The position numbers and the translations under genes were made by a program. DNA of 64,000 nucleotides from Drouetiella sp036703255 (GTDB lineage Bacteria; Cyanobacteriota; Cyanobacteriia; Elainellales; Elainellaceae), in NCBI GenBank assembly GCA_036703255.1, contig DATNPL010000159.1:62001-126000 (forward strand), read 5' to 3'. This document shows, piece by piece, positions 1-9,181 of the stretch (position 1 is its first letter; every line of letters starts with the position of its first letter). The notes under the pieces are model-generated. The model had not been told where the DNA came from, ran no database searches, and saw nothing but the letters and a program-made list of their open reading frames with translations.

Positions 1-648
1 GACCAAGCTATCGCCAACGTTGAGTGTACTCCAGAAGAAGGCGCGAGTGCCGCCCAGCAGTTCTATACTCAAAACCAAATTACGAATGAGGAAGAACTTA
101 AAAGCTGGCTCGGACGATATGGCATGGTTCAGCCTCAGTTAGAGGCTCTAGCAACCCGTGAATTGAGAGTTGAAAAGTTTAAACAAGCCACCTGGGGATC
201 TAAGTTAGAGTCCTATTTTCTCAGCCGCAAGAATCAGCTCGATCGCGTCATTTATTCCCTCATTCGCACCCAAGATGTAGGCATTGCCCAAGAGCTGTAT
301 TTCCGCATTCTAGAAAGCGAGCAGTCTTTTGCCGAACTGGCTCGAACCTATTCTCAAGGGCCAGAAGCGCAAACCGACGGACTCATTGGCCCTGTCGAGC
401 TGAGCGTGCCTCATCCTGTCTTAGCGCAGCTCTTATCTTTAAGCCAGCCTGGGCAGATTAATCCTCCGACTCGGGTGGGGGAGTGGTTAGTTTTGGTGCG
501 TCTCGAAAAATTTATCCCAGCCCAAATGGACGATGCGATGCGTCGCCGTCTGTTAAATGAATGCTTTAATACCTGGCTGCAAGAGCAGCTCGGTCAAATT
601 GGTTCTCTTGCCCCTGGTGGTTCTGCTGCAATTCCTACTGCCCCATGA
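1..648 (+). CDS. Peptidylprolyl isomerase (parvulin/SurA type), 5' end cut by the window
   Basis: The reading frame is open from base 1, so the start lies outside the window and at least 215 residues are visible. The visible N-terminal part is helical, like the SurA/PrsA chaperone arm. From about base 260 follows a parvulin-like segment (the stretch FAELARTYSQGPEA, then DGLIGPVELS, and VLVRLEKFIPA at its end). The C-terminus carries a helical tail (RRRLLNECFNTWLQEQL). The stop overlaps the next gene's start by 4 bp (ATGA at 645-648), so the two are translationally coupled. In cyanobacteria such genes sit beside HlyB/HlyD-like exporters; the inferred role is folding or holding of secreted substrate. 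The family call is firm; catalytic activity cannot be judged from the fragment. Confidence 0.8.
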   Translation, partial: DQAIANVECTPEEGASAAQQFYTQNQITNEEELKSWLGRYGMVQPQLEALATRELRVEKFKQATWGSKLESYFLSRKNQLDRVIYSLIRTQDVGIAQELYFRILESEQSFAELARTYSQGPEAQTDGLIGPVELSVPHPVLAQLLSLSQPGQINPPTRVGEWLVLVRLEKFIPAQMDDAMRRRLLNECFNTWLQEQLGQIGSLAPGGSAAIPTAP

Positions 649-3626
649 CTTATACCAAATCTACGGTTCAAGATTTTCTCGCAACGATCGCCCCCTTTGA
701 TCAGCTCGCTCCTGCCGCACTCAATCAGCTCACTGAGCAGCTCCAGCTCTTGCGCTACCGTATGGGGCAAGCGGTTGTGGTTCGAGACAAAATGCCCGCA
801 CAGGTTTCGATTCTCTATGAAGGGCAAGTGCGGCTGCTGGCTTATGATCCACGCACCCAAAAACCTGTGACTCTCGCTTTGCAGCAGCCAGGAACGGTTC
901 TGGGCTGGGTGGGACTGATGCGAGGTGTGCCTTGCGAAACGGCGATCGCTTCTCAAGAGACCATTTGCCTCACGCTAGAGGCCGCAGATTTTTTGGCGCT
1001 GCTAGAGCGTGAACCCAAGTTAGCTGCGGCTTTTGGCAATCAAGCTCCCTTGATTGAGCTATTTGACCTGCTGGGCACCGAGCTACATCGGCAGGCGATC
1101 GGAGATGTTGATCTCAAGGAGATTTCGCTTCAGGCAGAAACTCAGGCCGTCGTTTGTAACCTGCCGCCCGGTCAAACGCCTATTAGCCAACTAGAGCGCG
1201 ATCGCGTCTGGCTGGTGAGCGGCGGTGGAGACGTCAATGGCTACCCCGTCGGCAGTCGAATTGACCCAGGCATGACTGGGTTTGAGGTTTTGGAAGTCTT
1301 AGGCAATAAACCCGCTCGCGTCATCGGCTTTCCTGGCTTTGTAGAGGAAGAAGTCGCAACAGACTCAGAAAGTTCTGCGGTGGCAGCGGCAACCCATACC
1401 GATACAGATATTCCCTTTGCGCCCGATCGCCCGCCAGCCCTCGATCCCGCCATCCTGGCTCAGCCCACTGGCTCTAGTAAAAATTATCCCTTTGTCCGAG
1501 GCAAGGGGCAGCTAGAAGAGTCAATGGCCTGCCTCCAAATGCTCTGCCAGCACTTGAATATGCCCTTCCGCCGAGACGTGATCAAGCGCGTACTCGTCAA
1601 CCAGGTAGAGCGAAATGGCAGTATTTCTTTGGAGCTATGTGGTGCAGTCGCAGAAATGATGGGGCTACATGCCCAGCTGGTGACGGTTCCTGCCAGCGCA
1701 GTGGGACGGCTAGAGGCTCCGGCGATCGTGCAGTGGCAGAACTCTTTTGCCTTGCTCTACGAAATTAGCGAACGAGAGATGGTGATTGCGGTTCCAGATC
1801 TGGGGCTAGTCCGCCGCAAGCCTGCCGACTTTATAGAAACCTGGGGAGAGCAAGGCGAGGTTTTGCTGCTGAAAGCCACCCGCCAAACGCCTCAAAAACG
1901 GTTCGGGCTAGACTGGTTCCTGCCTTCTATCAAACGTCATCGCCGCGTGCTGATCGAAGTCTTCGTTGCTTCATTCTTCGTACAGCTGTTTAATTTGGCG
2001 AATCCGCTGATGATTCAGGTGATTATCGACAAGGTAATCATTCAGAAGAGCGCTGACACGCTGCATGTCTTGGGCATTCTCCTGCTGGTGCTGGCGGTCT
2101 TTGAGGCGATCCTCAGCAGTTTGCGAACGTACCTGTTCGTAGATACGACTAACCGCATTGACATGACGCTGGGTTCTGAGATCATCGATCATCTGCTGCG
2201 GTTGCCCCTGCGCTACTACGAACGGCGACCCGTGGGTGAACTGGCAACCCGAATTAATGAGCTGGAGAATATTCGCTCCTTCTTGACCGGGACGGCGCTA
2301 ACCGTGGTGCTAGATGCCATCTTCTCGGTGATCTACATTGTGGTCATGTTTATCTACAGCTGGCTGCTGTCGCTGGTTTCGCTAGTGACGATTCCCTTTT
2401 TCGTGCTGCTGGCGATGGTGGCTTCGCCGATCATTCGCGATCAGCTCCGAGTCAAGGCAGAGCGAAATGCTGAAACGCAGTCTTATCTAGTGGAAGTCGT
2501 GGGCGGTATCCAAACCGTTAAAGCCCAAAACATGGAGCTGCGCGCCCGGTGGCAGTGGCAACAGCGCTATGCCAGATACGTCAGTGCAGGTTTTAAGACT
2601 GTTCTAACGTCCACCACGGCTGGCTCGGCCAGTAATTTCTTGAACCAGCTTTCGGGTCTGCTAGTGCTGTGGGTCGGAGCCTATCTGGTGCTAGAGAACA
2701 AGCTGACCCTAGGTCAACTGATTGCCTTCCGAATTATTGCGGGCTACGTCACCAGTCCTTTGCTTCGTCTGGCGCAGCTTTGGCAGAATTTCCAGGAAGT
2801 GGGGCTATCGATCGAACGTTTGAGCGACATCGTAGACTCGGCTCCAGAGGCGGATGAACTCGATCGCCAGAATATTCCCATGCCGACCATTCAAGGCTTG
2901 GTCAAATACGATGATGTCTCTTTCCGCTTTGGCACCAGTGGGCCGCTTCAGCTCAGTAGCGTCAGTTTAGAGTTTCCCTCCGGCGCGTTTGTTGGCATCG
3001 TCGGGCAGAGCGGTTCTGGTAAGAGTACGATGATGAAACTCTTGCCGCGCCTCTATGATTTAGAGTCTGGGCGCATCTTGATCGATGGCTATGACATTGG
3101 CAAAGTTGAGCTATACTCTCTGCGCCGCCAAATTGGCATTGTGCCTCAAGATCCGCTGCTGTTTGAAGGCACCGTTCAGGAGAATATCTCCATTACCTGC
3201 CCGGATGCTTCACCGGAGGAAATTATTCGGGCTGCCCAGGTGGCGGTTGCCCATGAGTTCATCATGAGTTTGCCCAATGGCTACAATACACGAGTAGGGG
3301 AGCGGGGCGCTTCGCTTTCTGGGGGGCAGCGGCAACGGGTGGCGATCGCTCGGACAGTGCTCCAAAACCCCCGGATGCTGATTTTGGATGAAGCCACGAG
3401 TGCTCTAGATTACGATACGGAGCGGCGCGTTTGCCTGAATCTGGCAGAAGCCTTTGACGATCGCACCGTCTTCTTTATTACTCACCGCCTTACCACGATC
3501 CGCAATGCCGACATCATCCTCTTGATGGATAAAGGCTCCCCCGTAGAGCAGGGCACCCATGAAGAACTCATGGCGCTCCGAGGACGATACTATTGTCTCT
3601 ATCATCAACAGGAAGCCGAGCTGTAA
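645..3626 (+). CDS. Type I secretion ABC exporter with N-terminal cNMP-like domain and degenerate C39 domain (HlyB/HetC-like)
   Basis: This 993-aa inner-membrane exporter has four parts. Residues 1-140 resemble a cyclic-nucleotide-binding domain, but the phosphate-cassette arginine is absent (PCETAIA where PRTATV is usual). Residues about 283-415 are a C39-peptidase-like domain. Residues 430-710 hold the transmembrane segments, and the rest is an ABC ATPase with Walker A GQSGSGKST near 787, signature LSGGQRQR near 891, Walker B LILDEATSALD near 910 and H-loop ITHRL near 943. In the C39 domain the catalytic Cys position reads EESMACL, where DCGxACL is expected, and the His position reads NSFALL, where HF is usual. 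It should therefore bind substrate rather than cleave leader peptides, as HlyB does. It overlaps the upstream foldase gene and precedes the HlyD-like adaptor. Substrates are probably RTX or other C-terminal-signal proteins (inference). Confidence 0.9.
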   Translation: MTYTKSTVQDFLATIAPFDQLAPAALNQLTEQLQLLRYRMGQAVVVRDKMPAQVSILYEGQVRLLAYDPRTQKPVTLALQQPGTVLGWVGLMRGVPCETAIASQETICLTLEAADFLALLEREPKLAAAFGNQAPLIELFDLLGTELHRQAIGDVDLKEISLQAETQAVVCNLPPGQTPISQLERDRVWLVSGGGDVNGYPVGSRIDPGMTGFEVLEVLGNKPARVIGFPGFVEEEVATDSESSAVAAATHTDTDIPFAPDRPPALDPAILAQPTGSSKNYPFVRGKGQLEESMACLQMLCQHLNMPFRRDVIKRVLVNQVERNGSISLELCGAVAEMMGLHAQLVTVPASAVGRLEAPAIVQWQNSFALLYEISEREMVIAVPDLGLVRRKPADFIETWGEQGEVLLLKATRQTPQKRFGLDWFLPSIKRHRRVLIEVFVASFFVQLFNLANPLMIQVIIDKVIIQKSADTLHVLGILLLVLAVFEAILSSLRTYLFVDTTNRIDMTLGSEIIDHLLRLPLRYYERRPVGELATRINELENIRSFLTGTALTVVLDAIFSVIYIVVMFIYSWLLSLVSLVTIPFFVLLAMVASPIIRDQLRVKAERNAETQSYLVEVVGGIQTVKAQNMELRARWQWQQRYARYVSAGFKTVLTSTTAGSASNFLNQLSGLLVLWVGAYLVLENKLTLGQLIAFRIIAGYVTSPLLRLAQLWQNFQEVGLSIERLSDIVDSAPEADELDRQNIPMPTIQGLVKYDDVSFRFGTSGPLQLSSVSLEFPSGAFVGIVGQSGSGKSTMMKLLPRLYDLESGRILIDGYDIGKVELYSLRRQIGIVPQDPLLFEGTVQENISITCPDASPEEIIRAAQVAVAHEFIMSLPNGYNTRVGERGASLSGGQRQRVAIARTVLQNPRMLILDEATSALDYDTERRVCLNLAEAFDDRTVFFITHRLTTIRNADIILLMDKGSPVEQGTHEELMALRGRYYCLYHQQEAEL

Positions 3627-3696
3627 CCGCTACGGCAATCTGCAAGGCTAACGCTCAATCCCAACGCATACCTCCCACTGATGAAGGAATTCCGCT

Positions 3697-5295
3697 ATGA
3701 ATGGACACAATGGCGCTAACGGTGCCCAGAATGGCTCCAATGGCAAGTCTAATGGTAAATCTAACGGCAAAGCGAGAGGGGGTTTGGTCAAGCTAGCGCT
3801 GGGCAACAAGCCCGTCTCGGCTCCCGCTGAAGAACTTCCTGACAAAATTAACCGAGCTGAGACGTTTGATCAGCCTGTGATTTTGCAGCAGACAAATCAG
3901 TGGTCACAGGGCATTGTCTGGGCGATTGTGGGCGTTACCTCTTTTGTGATTATTTGGGCTTCCATCTTCCAAATTGAGGAAGCGATTCCAGCCCAGGGAG
4001 AGTTGAAACCTCAAGGGCAAGTTCAGCCTGTGCAGGCTCCCGTGGGCGGCGTTATCCAAGAAATTTATGTTAAAGATGGTCAGACCGTAAAGCAGGGAGA
4101 CTTGCTAGCGCGGCTTGACCCAACGGCTGCCGCAGCTCAGCAGGAGTCACTTCAGCAGGTTAAAGATTCGCTGCAAAGGCAGAACCAGTTTTATCGATCG
4201 CAGCTCTCGGGGGCAACTATGCCTTCACTGACCGAAGCCCAACAGCTCAGGCTACCGCCAGAGATTCTATCTTTGACGGCCAATCGCGCTTCTTTAATCT
4301 CTGAGAATCAACTGTATATAGCACAGCTCAATGGCTCAACGGCAGGTCTGACGGCTGATCAAACCGCTCGGGTTGAGTCTGGTCTGCAAGAATCAAACTC
4401 TAGAGCTGCTGCTGCTCGTCTAGAAACATCTCAGCTTCAAGAACAGCTTAATCAAACGATTTCTCAGCTAGAGTCGGCAAGAAAGACTTTAGAGATTGAT
4501 CAACGCGTCTACGCTGATTTGGCAACGCTGTTAGAAGAAGGCGGCATTCAACGCCTGCAAGTCACCCGGCAGCAGCAGCAAGTGATTGCGTCTCAGGCCG
4601 AGGTTGATAAACAGATTCTAGAGAAACAAAGATTAGAGTTTGCCATTGCTCAGGCTCAACAACAGATGACCAATACAGTTGCCCTATCGGACAATGATCT
4701 GCGCAACAAAATGGCTGAGAACGACAAGCAAATTGCCTCTTTGGATACCCAGTTAAATAAGGCGATCATCGATAACGAAAACCAAATTTCTGATATCAAT
4801 AGTAGGCTTAGCGAGACTAGCGTTACCTTAAAGTATCAAGAGCTACGTTCTCCAGTAGACGGCATCATCTTTGACCTGCAAGCCAAAGGGCCAGGATTTG
4901 TGGCAACGACGACTGAGCCGATCTTGAAAGTCGTTCCGACTAGCGCCCTCGTTGCAGAGGTTTACATCACAAATCAGGATATTGGTTTTGTCAGAACAGG
5001 GATGCCCGTTGATGTGCGGGTCGATTCTTTCCCATTCAGCGAGTTCGGTGATGTCCAGGGCAAGTTAGTCAATATCGGCTCTGATGCCTTACCGCCTGAT
5101 CAAATCCATCCTTACTCCCGTTTTCCAGCTAAGGTAGAGCTTGAAAAACAGAATGTGGCCGTAGGTGGGAAAGAAGTGCCGCTTCAGTCTGGCATGTCTG
5201 TAACCACTAACATCATCACCCGCAAGCGAACCATCATGAGCATCTTTACGGATATGTTTACCCGCAAGATTGACAGTGTTCGCACGGTTCGATAA
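3697..5295 (+). CDS. HlyD-family membrane fusion protein of the type I secretion system
   Basis: This 532-aa periplasmic adaptor links the ABC exporter to an outer-membrane TolC-type channel encoded elsewhere. The N-terminus is an Asn/Gly/Lys-rich low-complexity cytosolic stretch (residues 1-30). A single membrane anchor follows near residues 70-90 (WAIVGVTSFVIIWASIF). Then come a lipoyl/barrel-sandwich half (GELKPQGQVQPVQAP, GGVIQEIYVKDGQTVKQGD), long coiled coils (about residues 145-370), the second half (LRSPVDGIIFDLQAKGPG) and a beta-barrel end. It begins 70 bp after the exporter gene on the same strand, consistent with one operon. The Asn-Gly repeat head is unusual but sits before the anchor and need not affect function. 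Confidence 0.9.
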   Translation: MNGHNGANGAQNGSNGKSNGKSNGKARGGLVKLALGNKPVSAPAEELPDKINRAETFDQPVILQQTNQWSQGIVWAIVGVTSFVIIWASIFQIEEAIPAQGELKPQGQVQPVQAPVGGVIQEIYVKDGQTVKQGDLLARLDPTAAAAQQESLQQVKDSLQRQNQFYRSQLSGATMPSLTEAQQLRLPPEILSLTANRASLISENQLYIAQLNGSTAGLTADQTARVESGLQESNSRAAAARLETSQLQEQLNQTISQLESARKTLEIDQRVYADLATLLEEGGIQRLQVTRQQQQVIASQAEVDKQILEKQRLEFAIAQAQQQMTNTVALSDNDLRNKMAENDKQIASLDTQLNKAIIDNENQISDINSRLSETSVTLKYQELRSPVDGIIFDLQAKGPGFVATTTEPILKVVPTSALVAEVYITNQDIGFVRTGMPVDVRVDSFPFSEFGDVQGKLVNIGSDALPPDQIHPYSRFPAKVELEKQNVAVGGKEVPLQSGMSVTTNIITRKRTIMSIFTDMFTRKIDSVRTVR

Positions 5296-5361
5296 CCGAT
5301 TTTGCTGAGTCCTAGCCGCTGTAATCTGGCCGCTATGAATACTTGGCCGCTATGAACACAG

Positions 5362-5405
5362 TTACAAAAAACAGCGCTGTCGCAAGACAGCGCTGTTTTT
5401 TGTAA
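5362..5405. terminator. Bidirectional intrinsic terminator between hlyD-like gene and ATP synthase operon
   Basis: A perfect 20-bp inverted repeat with a GCAA tetraloop (5382-5385) has a six-A run at the outer 5' part of its left arm and a six-T run in its right arm. Read on either strand it gives a GC-rich stem followed by U's. It lies 66 bp after the HlyD-like stop and 13 bp after the gamma-subunit stop on the other strand, so it can end both convergent operons. Confidence 0.9.
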
Positions 5406-5418
5406 ACCCCAAGAATGT

Positions 5419-6369
5419 CTAGCCTAGCGCTTCAGCACCGCCAACGACCTCAAGGATTTCTTGAGTAATCGCCGCTTGGCGAGCCTTGTTGTAAGACAGC
5501 GTTAGAGACTTGATCAGCTCTTTCGCATTTTCACTCGCATTATTCATAGCGGTCATTCGGGCAGCCAATTCGCTGGCAGACGCTTCTTGCAGCGCGCGCA
5601 GCAACTGGTTATTCAAATACAGCGGCAAAAGCGCATCTAGAATCTGCACAGGATCTTGTTCAAAAATCATGTCTTTGGGCAGCGGATCGCCCGTCGGAGC
5701 AGTGACCTTCTGCCGCTCAACTTGAAAAGTCCCATCTCTAGAAGTCAGGCGGAAGATTTCGTCTTCTGCATTTTCAATACCCTGTGGATCAAGCGGTAGC
5801 AGGGTTTGAATCACGGGACGAGAGCTGATCAGCGACACAAACTTGGTGTAGATTAGCTCTACATCGTCTACTGTTTCAGAAAGGAACAGAGACAACAGCT
5901 CATCTGCAATCTGCCCAGCCTCATCAGCAGAAGGAATCTGGTTGAGATTGGCAAAGGTAGCCGCGATCGGCTGATTGCGGCGCTGAAAGTACTGAATGGC
6001 CTTGCGTCCAATCAGTACCAGCTGGTAATCTAGTCCAGCATCCTTCAGTTCTTTAATCCGAATTTCTACCCGCTTAATGACGCTGGCATTGTAACCCCCG
6101 CACAAGCCCCGATCGCCCGATACGACCAGCAGCCCTACCGTTTTGATTTGGCGCTGCTTCAACAAAGGCAAGTCTGCTTCTTCAAATTTTAGGCGAGACT
6201 GCAAGCCATACAGCACTTGAGCGAGGCGATCGGCAAAAGGACGAGTTGCCGTGACTTGCTCTTGAGCACGCCGCACCTTTGCCGCAGCCACTAGCCGCAT
6301 CGCTTCTGTAATCTTCCGCGTATTTTTGACCGACTGAATGCGATCGCGGATTTCCTTTAAGTTAGCCAT
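5419..6369 (-). CDS. atpG: F1Fo ATP synthase gamma subunit
   Basis: This 316-aa central rotor shaft of F1 starts MANLKEIRDRIQSVKNTRKITEAM and ends in the long helix SYNKARQAAITQEILEVVGG, both hallmarks of the family. It carries the extra segment of about 35-40 residues typical of cyanobacteria and chloroplasts (around 197-235). The redox cysteine pair of the chloroplast protein is absent there, as expected for cyanobacteria. It is the last gene of the operon, 76 bp after the alpha gene. Cyanobacterial literature often calls it atpC. The beta and epsilon genes are not in this window, in keeping with their separate operon in cyanobacteria. Confidence 0.98.
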   Translation of the reverse strand: MANLKEIRDRIQSVKNTRKITEAMRLVAAAKVRRAQEQVTATRPFADRLAQVLYGLQSRLKFEEADLPLLKQRQIKTVGLLVVSGDRGLCGGYNASVIKRVEIRIKELKDAGLDYQLVLIGRKAIQYFQRRNQPIAATFANLNQIPSADEAGQIADELLSLFLSETVDDVELIYTKFVSLISSRPVIQTLLPLDPQGIENAEDEIFRLTSRDGTFQVERQKVTAPTGDPLPKDMIFEQDPVQILDALLPLYLNNQLLRALQEASASELAARMTAMNNASENAKELIKSLTLSYNKARQAAITQEILEVVGGAEALG

Positions 6370-6445
6370 AAATAGAAGGAATAGAGGGACAGGAAATCGA
6401 GGGAGGTAGGCTTAGCTCACCGCTAAGCCTACCTCCCAGACTCTT

Positions 6446-7966
6446 CTAGGCAGACGCCATCATTGTCTTTTTCACTTCAGCGATCGCTTCCTTCAGCAGA
6501 CCTTCAGCTTCCTCGCTCAGAACCTTCTGAGTAGCCATGATTTCTACGTAGCGAGGCTTGCTGTTCTTCAGATAGCTGCGTAGCTCTTGTGTATAAGCCG
6601 TGACCTTTTCTACAGGTAGATCATCCAGGTAGCCATTAATACCCGAATAGATGATAGCCACCTGCTCACCCACTGAAAGCGGCGAGTATTGGGGCTGCTT
6701 GAGAATTTCCCGCAGACGCTGACCCCGAGAGAGCTGGTTGCGAGTTGCCTGATCCAAGTCAGAAGCAAACTGGGCAAAAGCCTGAAGTTCATCAAACTGT
6801 GCCAGCTCCAGCTTCACCTTACCCGCAACTTTTTTCATGGCCTTGGTTTGCGCCGCAGAACCCACACGAGACACCGAGATACCCGGGTTAACCGCCGGAC
6901 GCTGACCTGAGTTAAACAGACTAGAGGTCAAGAAGATTTGACCGTCGGTAATAGAAATTACGTTCGTCGGAATATAGGCCGACACGTCACCTGCCTGGGT
7001 TTCTACGATCGGCAGAGCTGTCATACTGCCTTCACCCAGCTCAGGGCTAAGCTTTGCTGCCCGCTCTAGCAAACGCGAGTGGAGATAGAACACGTCGCCA
7101 GGATAGGCTTCGCGACCGGGCGGACGACGCAGCAGCAGCGACATTTGGCGATAAGCCTGAGCCTGCTTCGACAAATCATCATAGATCACCAAGGTGTGGC
7201 GACCCTTATACATAAAGTATTCTGCCAGGGTCGCGCCTGTGTAGGGCGCAAGATACTGAAGCGCTGCCGGATCGTTGGCGTTGGCCGCAACGACGATCGT
7301 ATAGTCCAAAGCGCCCTTTTCCCGCAGGGTTTCAACGACCTGAGCCACCGTAGAAGCTTTTTGACCGATCGCCACATAGACGCAGATGACGTTCTCACTC
7401 TTTTGGTTGAGGATCGTGTCTACTGCGATCGTGGTCTTGCCAGTTTGACGATCGCCAATGATCAGCTCTCGCTGACCCCGACCGATGGGAATCATGGCAT
7501 CGATCGCCGTAATTCCGGTCTGCATCGGCTCATAAACCGACTTACGCTCAATAATTCCAGGTGCCGGAGACTCAATCAAGCGAGTTTCAGAAGAGGAAAC
7601 ATCGCCCTTGCCGTCGAGCGGACGCGCCAAGGCATCCACCACACGCCCAATCATGGCATCCCCTACTGGAATTGAGGCAATTTTACCTGTGGAAGTCACA
7701 GAGCTGCCTTCTTGAATTCCTAAGCCAGTGCCCATCAGCACCACGCCGACGTTGTCTTCTTCAAGGTTAAGGGCAATACCAACGGTGCCATCTTCAAATT
7801 CCAGCAGCTCACCCGACATGGCTTGCTCCAAGCCGTAGACACGGGCGATCCCATCTCCGACTTGCAAAACCGTTCCCACATTTGTGGTCTTTACGTCTTG
7901 ATCATATTGCTCGATCTGCTGGCGAATAATGCTACTAATTTCGTCAGGTCTGATACTGATTGACAT
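6446..7966 (-). CDS. atpA: F1Fo ATP synthase alpha subunit
   Basis: This 506-aa non-catalytic nucleotide-binding subunit has Walker A GDRQTGKT at residues 171-178, the segment YDDLSKQAQAYRQMSLLLRRPPGREAYPGD split over the usual sites, and the arginine-finger region PGISVSRVGSAAQ. Its length is normal. The N-terminus (MSISIRPDEISSIIRQQIEQY) is the delta-binding helix. It follows the delta gene by 72 bp on the minus strand. No anomalies are visible. Confidence 0.99.
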   Translation of the reverse strand: MSISIRPDEISSIIRQQIEQYDQDVKTTNVGTVLQVGDGIARVYGLEQAMSGELLEFEDGTVGIALNLEEDNVGVVLMGTGLGIQEGSSVTSTGKIASIPVGDAMIGRVVDALARPLDGKGDVSSSETRLIESPAPGIIERKSVYEPMQTGITAIDAMIPIGRGQRELIIGDRQTGKTTIAVDTILNQKSENVICVYVAIGQKASTVAQVVETLREKGALDYTIVVAANANDPAALQYLAPYTGATLAEYFMYKGRHTLVIYDDLSKQAQAYRQMSLLLRRPPGREAYPGDVFYLHSRLLERAAKLSPELGEGSMTALPIVETQAGDVSAYIPTNVISITDGQIFLTSSLFNSGQRPAVNPGISVSRVGSAAQTKAMKKVAGKVKLELAQFDELQAFAQFASDLDQATRNQLSRGQRLREILKQPQYSPLSVGEQVAIIYSGINGYLDDLPVEKVTAYTQELRSYLKNSKPRYVEIMATQKVLSEEAEGLLKEAIAEVKKTMMASA

Positions 7967-8038
7967 TTGTAGTTCTCTCTAGTTAAACAATGGAGGACAA
8001 AGAATATTTGCGCCTAAGCTCAGCACTCAAAACCTTCG

Positions 8039-8590
8039 CTAGGCACCCAATTTCATGCCAATCCGGCGAAGCTGAGTGCGAAGGCTAGCATCAACCACCT
8101 GAGAGCCAACCTTGATAATGACCCCACCCATCAGGTCAGGATCAACACTTAGCGCTAGCTCAACCTGCTCTGCCTGGGTCATGCTCAGCACCTTTTGGCG
8201 AATCCCATTTTGCTGCTCTTCATTCAGCGCCACTGCCGAAGTCACCTCTGCCAGAACAGCCTTGCGGATCTGGCGAAGCAGCACCTGAAACTGCCGGAAG
8301 ATATCTTCGACAAAGAGAATGCGGCCGCGATCGACCAGCAACAAAATAAAATTCAGCGTGTAGGAGTGCAGCTGATCGCCAAAAACCTGCCGAATCACCC
8401 GCTTCTTGACCTCTGCCTCAAACAAGGGGCTAGCCAGACAAGTCCTCAAATCTTGCGATTCAGAAAGAACCGATAAAACCGAACCCACATCTTCGCCGAT
8501 GCGATCGACCTGATCGCTCGACTGCGCCACCGACATCAGCGCTTGGGCATAAGGTTCAGCGATCTCGGCCGCAACCAAACTAGACTTCAT
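8039..8590 (-). CDS. atpH: F1Fo ATP synthase delta subunit (OSCP)
   Basis: This 183-aa peripheral-stalk subunit joins the b/b' dimer to the top of F1. Family features are the helical N-terminal domain (EIAEPYAQALMSVA) and the conserved C-terminal stretch DPDLMGGVIIKVGSQVVDASLRTQL. Its ATG shares one base with the stop of the b gene (TGATG at 8588-8592), so the two are translationally coupled. Many cyanobacterial papers name it atpD. Confidence 0.97.
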   Translation of the reverse strand: MKSSLVAAEIAEPYAQALMSVAQSSDQVDRIGEDVGSVLSVLSESQDLRTCLASPLFEAEVKKRVIRQVFGDQLHSYTLNFILLLVDRGRILFVEDIFRQFQVLLRQIRKAVLAEVTSAVALNEEQQNGIRQKVLSMTQAEQVELALSVDPDLMGGVIIKVGSQVVDASLRTQLRRIGMKLGA

Positions 8591-9129
8591 CAGCTTCCTC
8601 CCATTGTGGCTATGCTGCGATCAATCAACTGCTGCTGCGTGTCTGCATTCAAGCCCGATCGCAGTTGAGATTCAGCCCGTTGAACCGCCAGTGCTGCGAT
8701 CCGCTGTCTGACTTCGCTAATGATTTTCTCTTGCTGCGTGTTCAAATCTTGAGCCGCAGAAGCCCTCATCCGCTCAATGTCTTCCTGTGCCTGAGCGAGA
8801 ACCTCACCTCTGACTGCTTCAGCCCGTCCCTCAGCTTCAGTACGAATTCGAGCCGCCTCAGTCTGAGCTTGAGCCAGCTTTTGCTGCTGGTCTGCCAGAG
8901 CGGCCGCCGCCTGCTGCTTCCGCTGCTCAGCATCCTTAATGGCTGTCTCAATCTTCGATCGCCGCTCTGAAAGGGTTTTGCCCAAGACGCCCCGACCAAA
9001 GTAGATCAGCACACCAATAATGATGGCCAAGTTAATAATGTTAGATTCGAGAAGATCGAGGTTCAACCCGAACCCGCCTCTCTCTGCCGTTTCAGCAGCC
9101 AGTAATATGAAGCTCTCCATAATTCTCAT
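8590..9129 (-). CDS. atpF: F1Fo ATP synthase subunit b
   Basis: This 179-aa protein has an N-terminal membrane helix (NIINLAIIIGVLIYFGRGVLG) and a long Ala/Gln/Glu-rich coiled coil forming half of the peripheral stalk. Two ATGs are possible: position 9129 (MRIMESF) and position 9120 (MESF). A GGTGAG lies directly before the first and 9 nt before the second, so the Shine-Dalgarno does not settle it. The longer form is kept because its spacing of methionines resembles other cyanobacterial b subunits. It ends in a one-base overlap with the delta gene. Confidence 0.95.
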   Translation of the reverse strand: MRIMESFILLAAETAERGGFGLNLDLLESNIINLAIIIGVLIYFGRGVLGKTLSERRSKIETAIKDAEQRKQQAAAALADQQQKLAQAQTEAARIRTEAEGRAEAVRGEVLAQAQEDIERMRASAAQDLNTQQEKIISEVRQRIAALAVQRAESQLRSGLNADTQQQLIDRSIATMGGS

Positions 9130-9181
9130 CTCACCATAACTCTTGTCTCAAAAGCTCTTGTCTCAAAAGTAATCGCCTTGC

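Noticed and set aside
7079..7675. Long open frame antisense to the ATP synthase alpha gene
   Set aside because: It mirrors a highly conserved gene, has no recognisable domains, and its openness follows from codon bias on the other strand.
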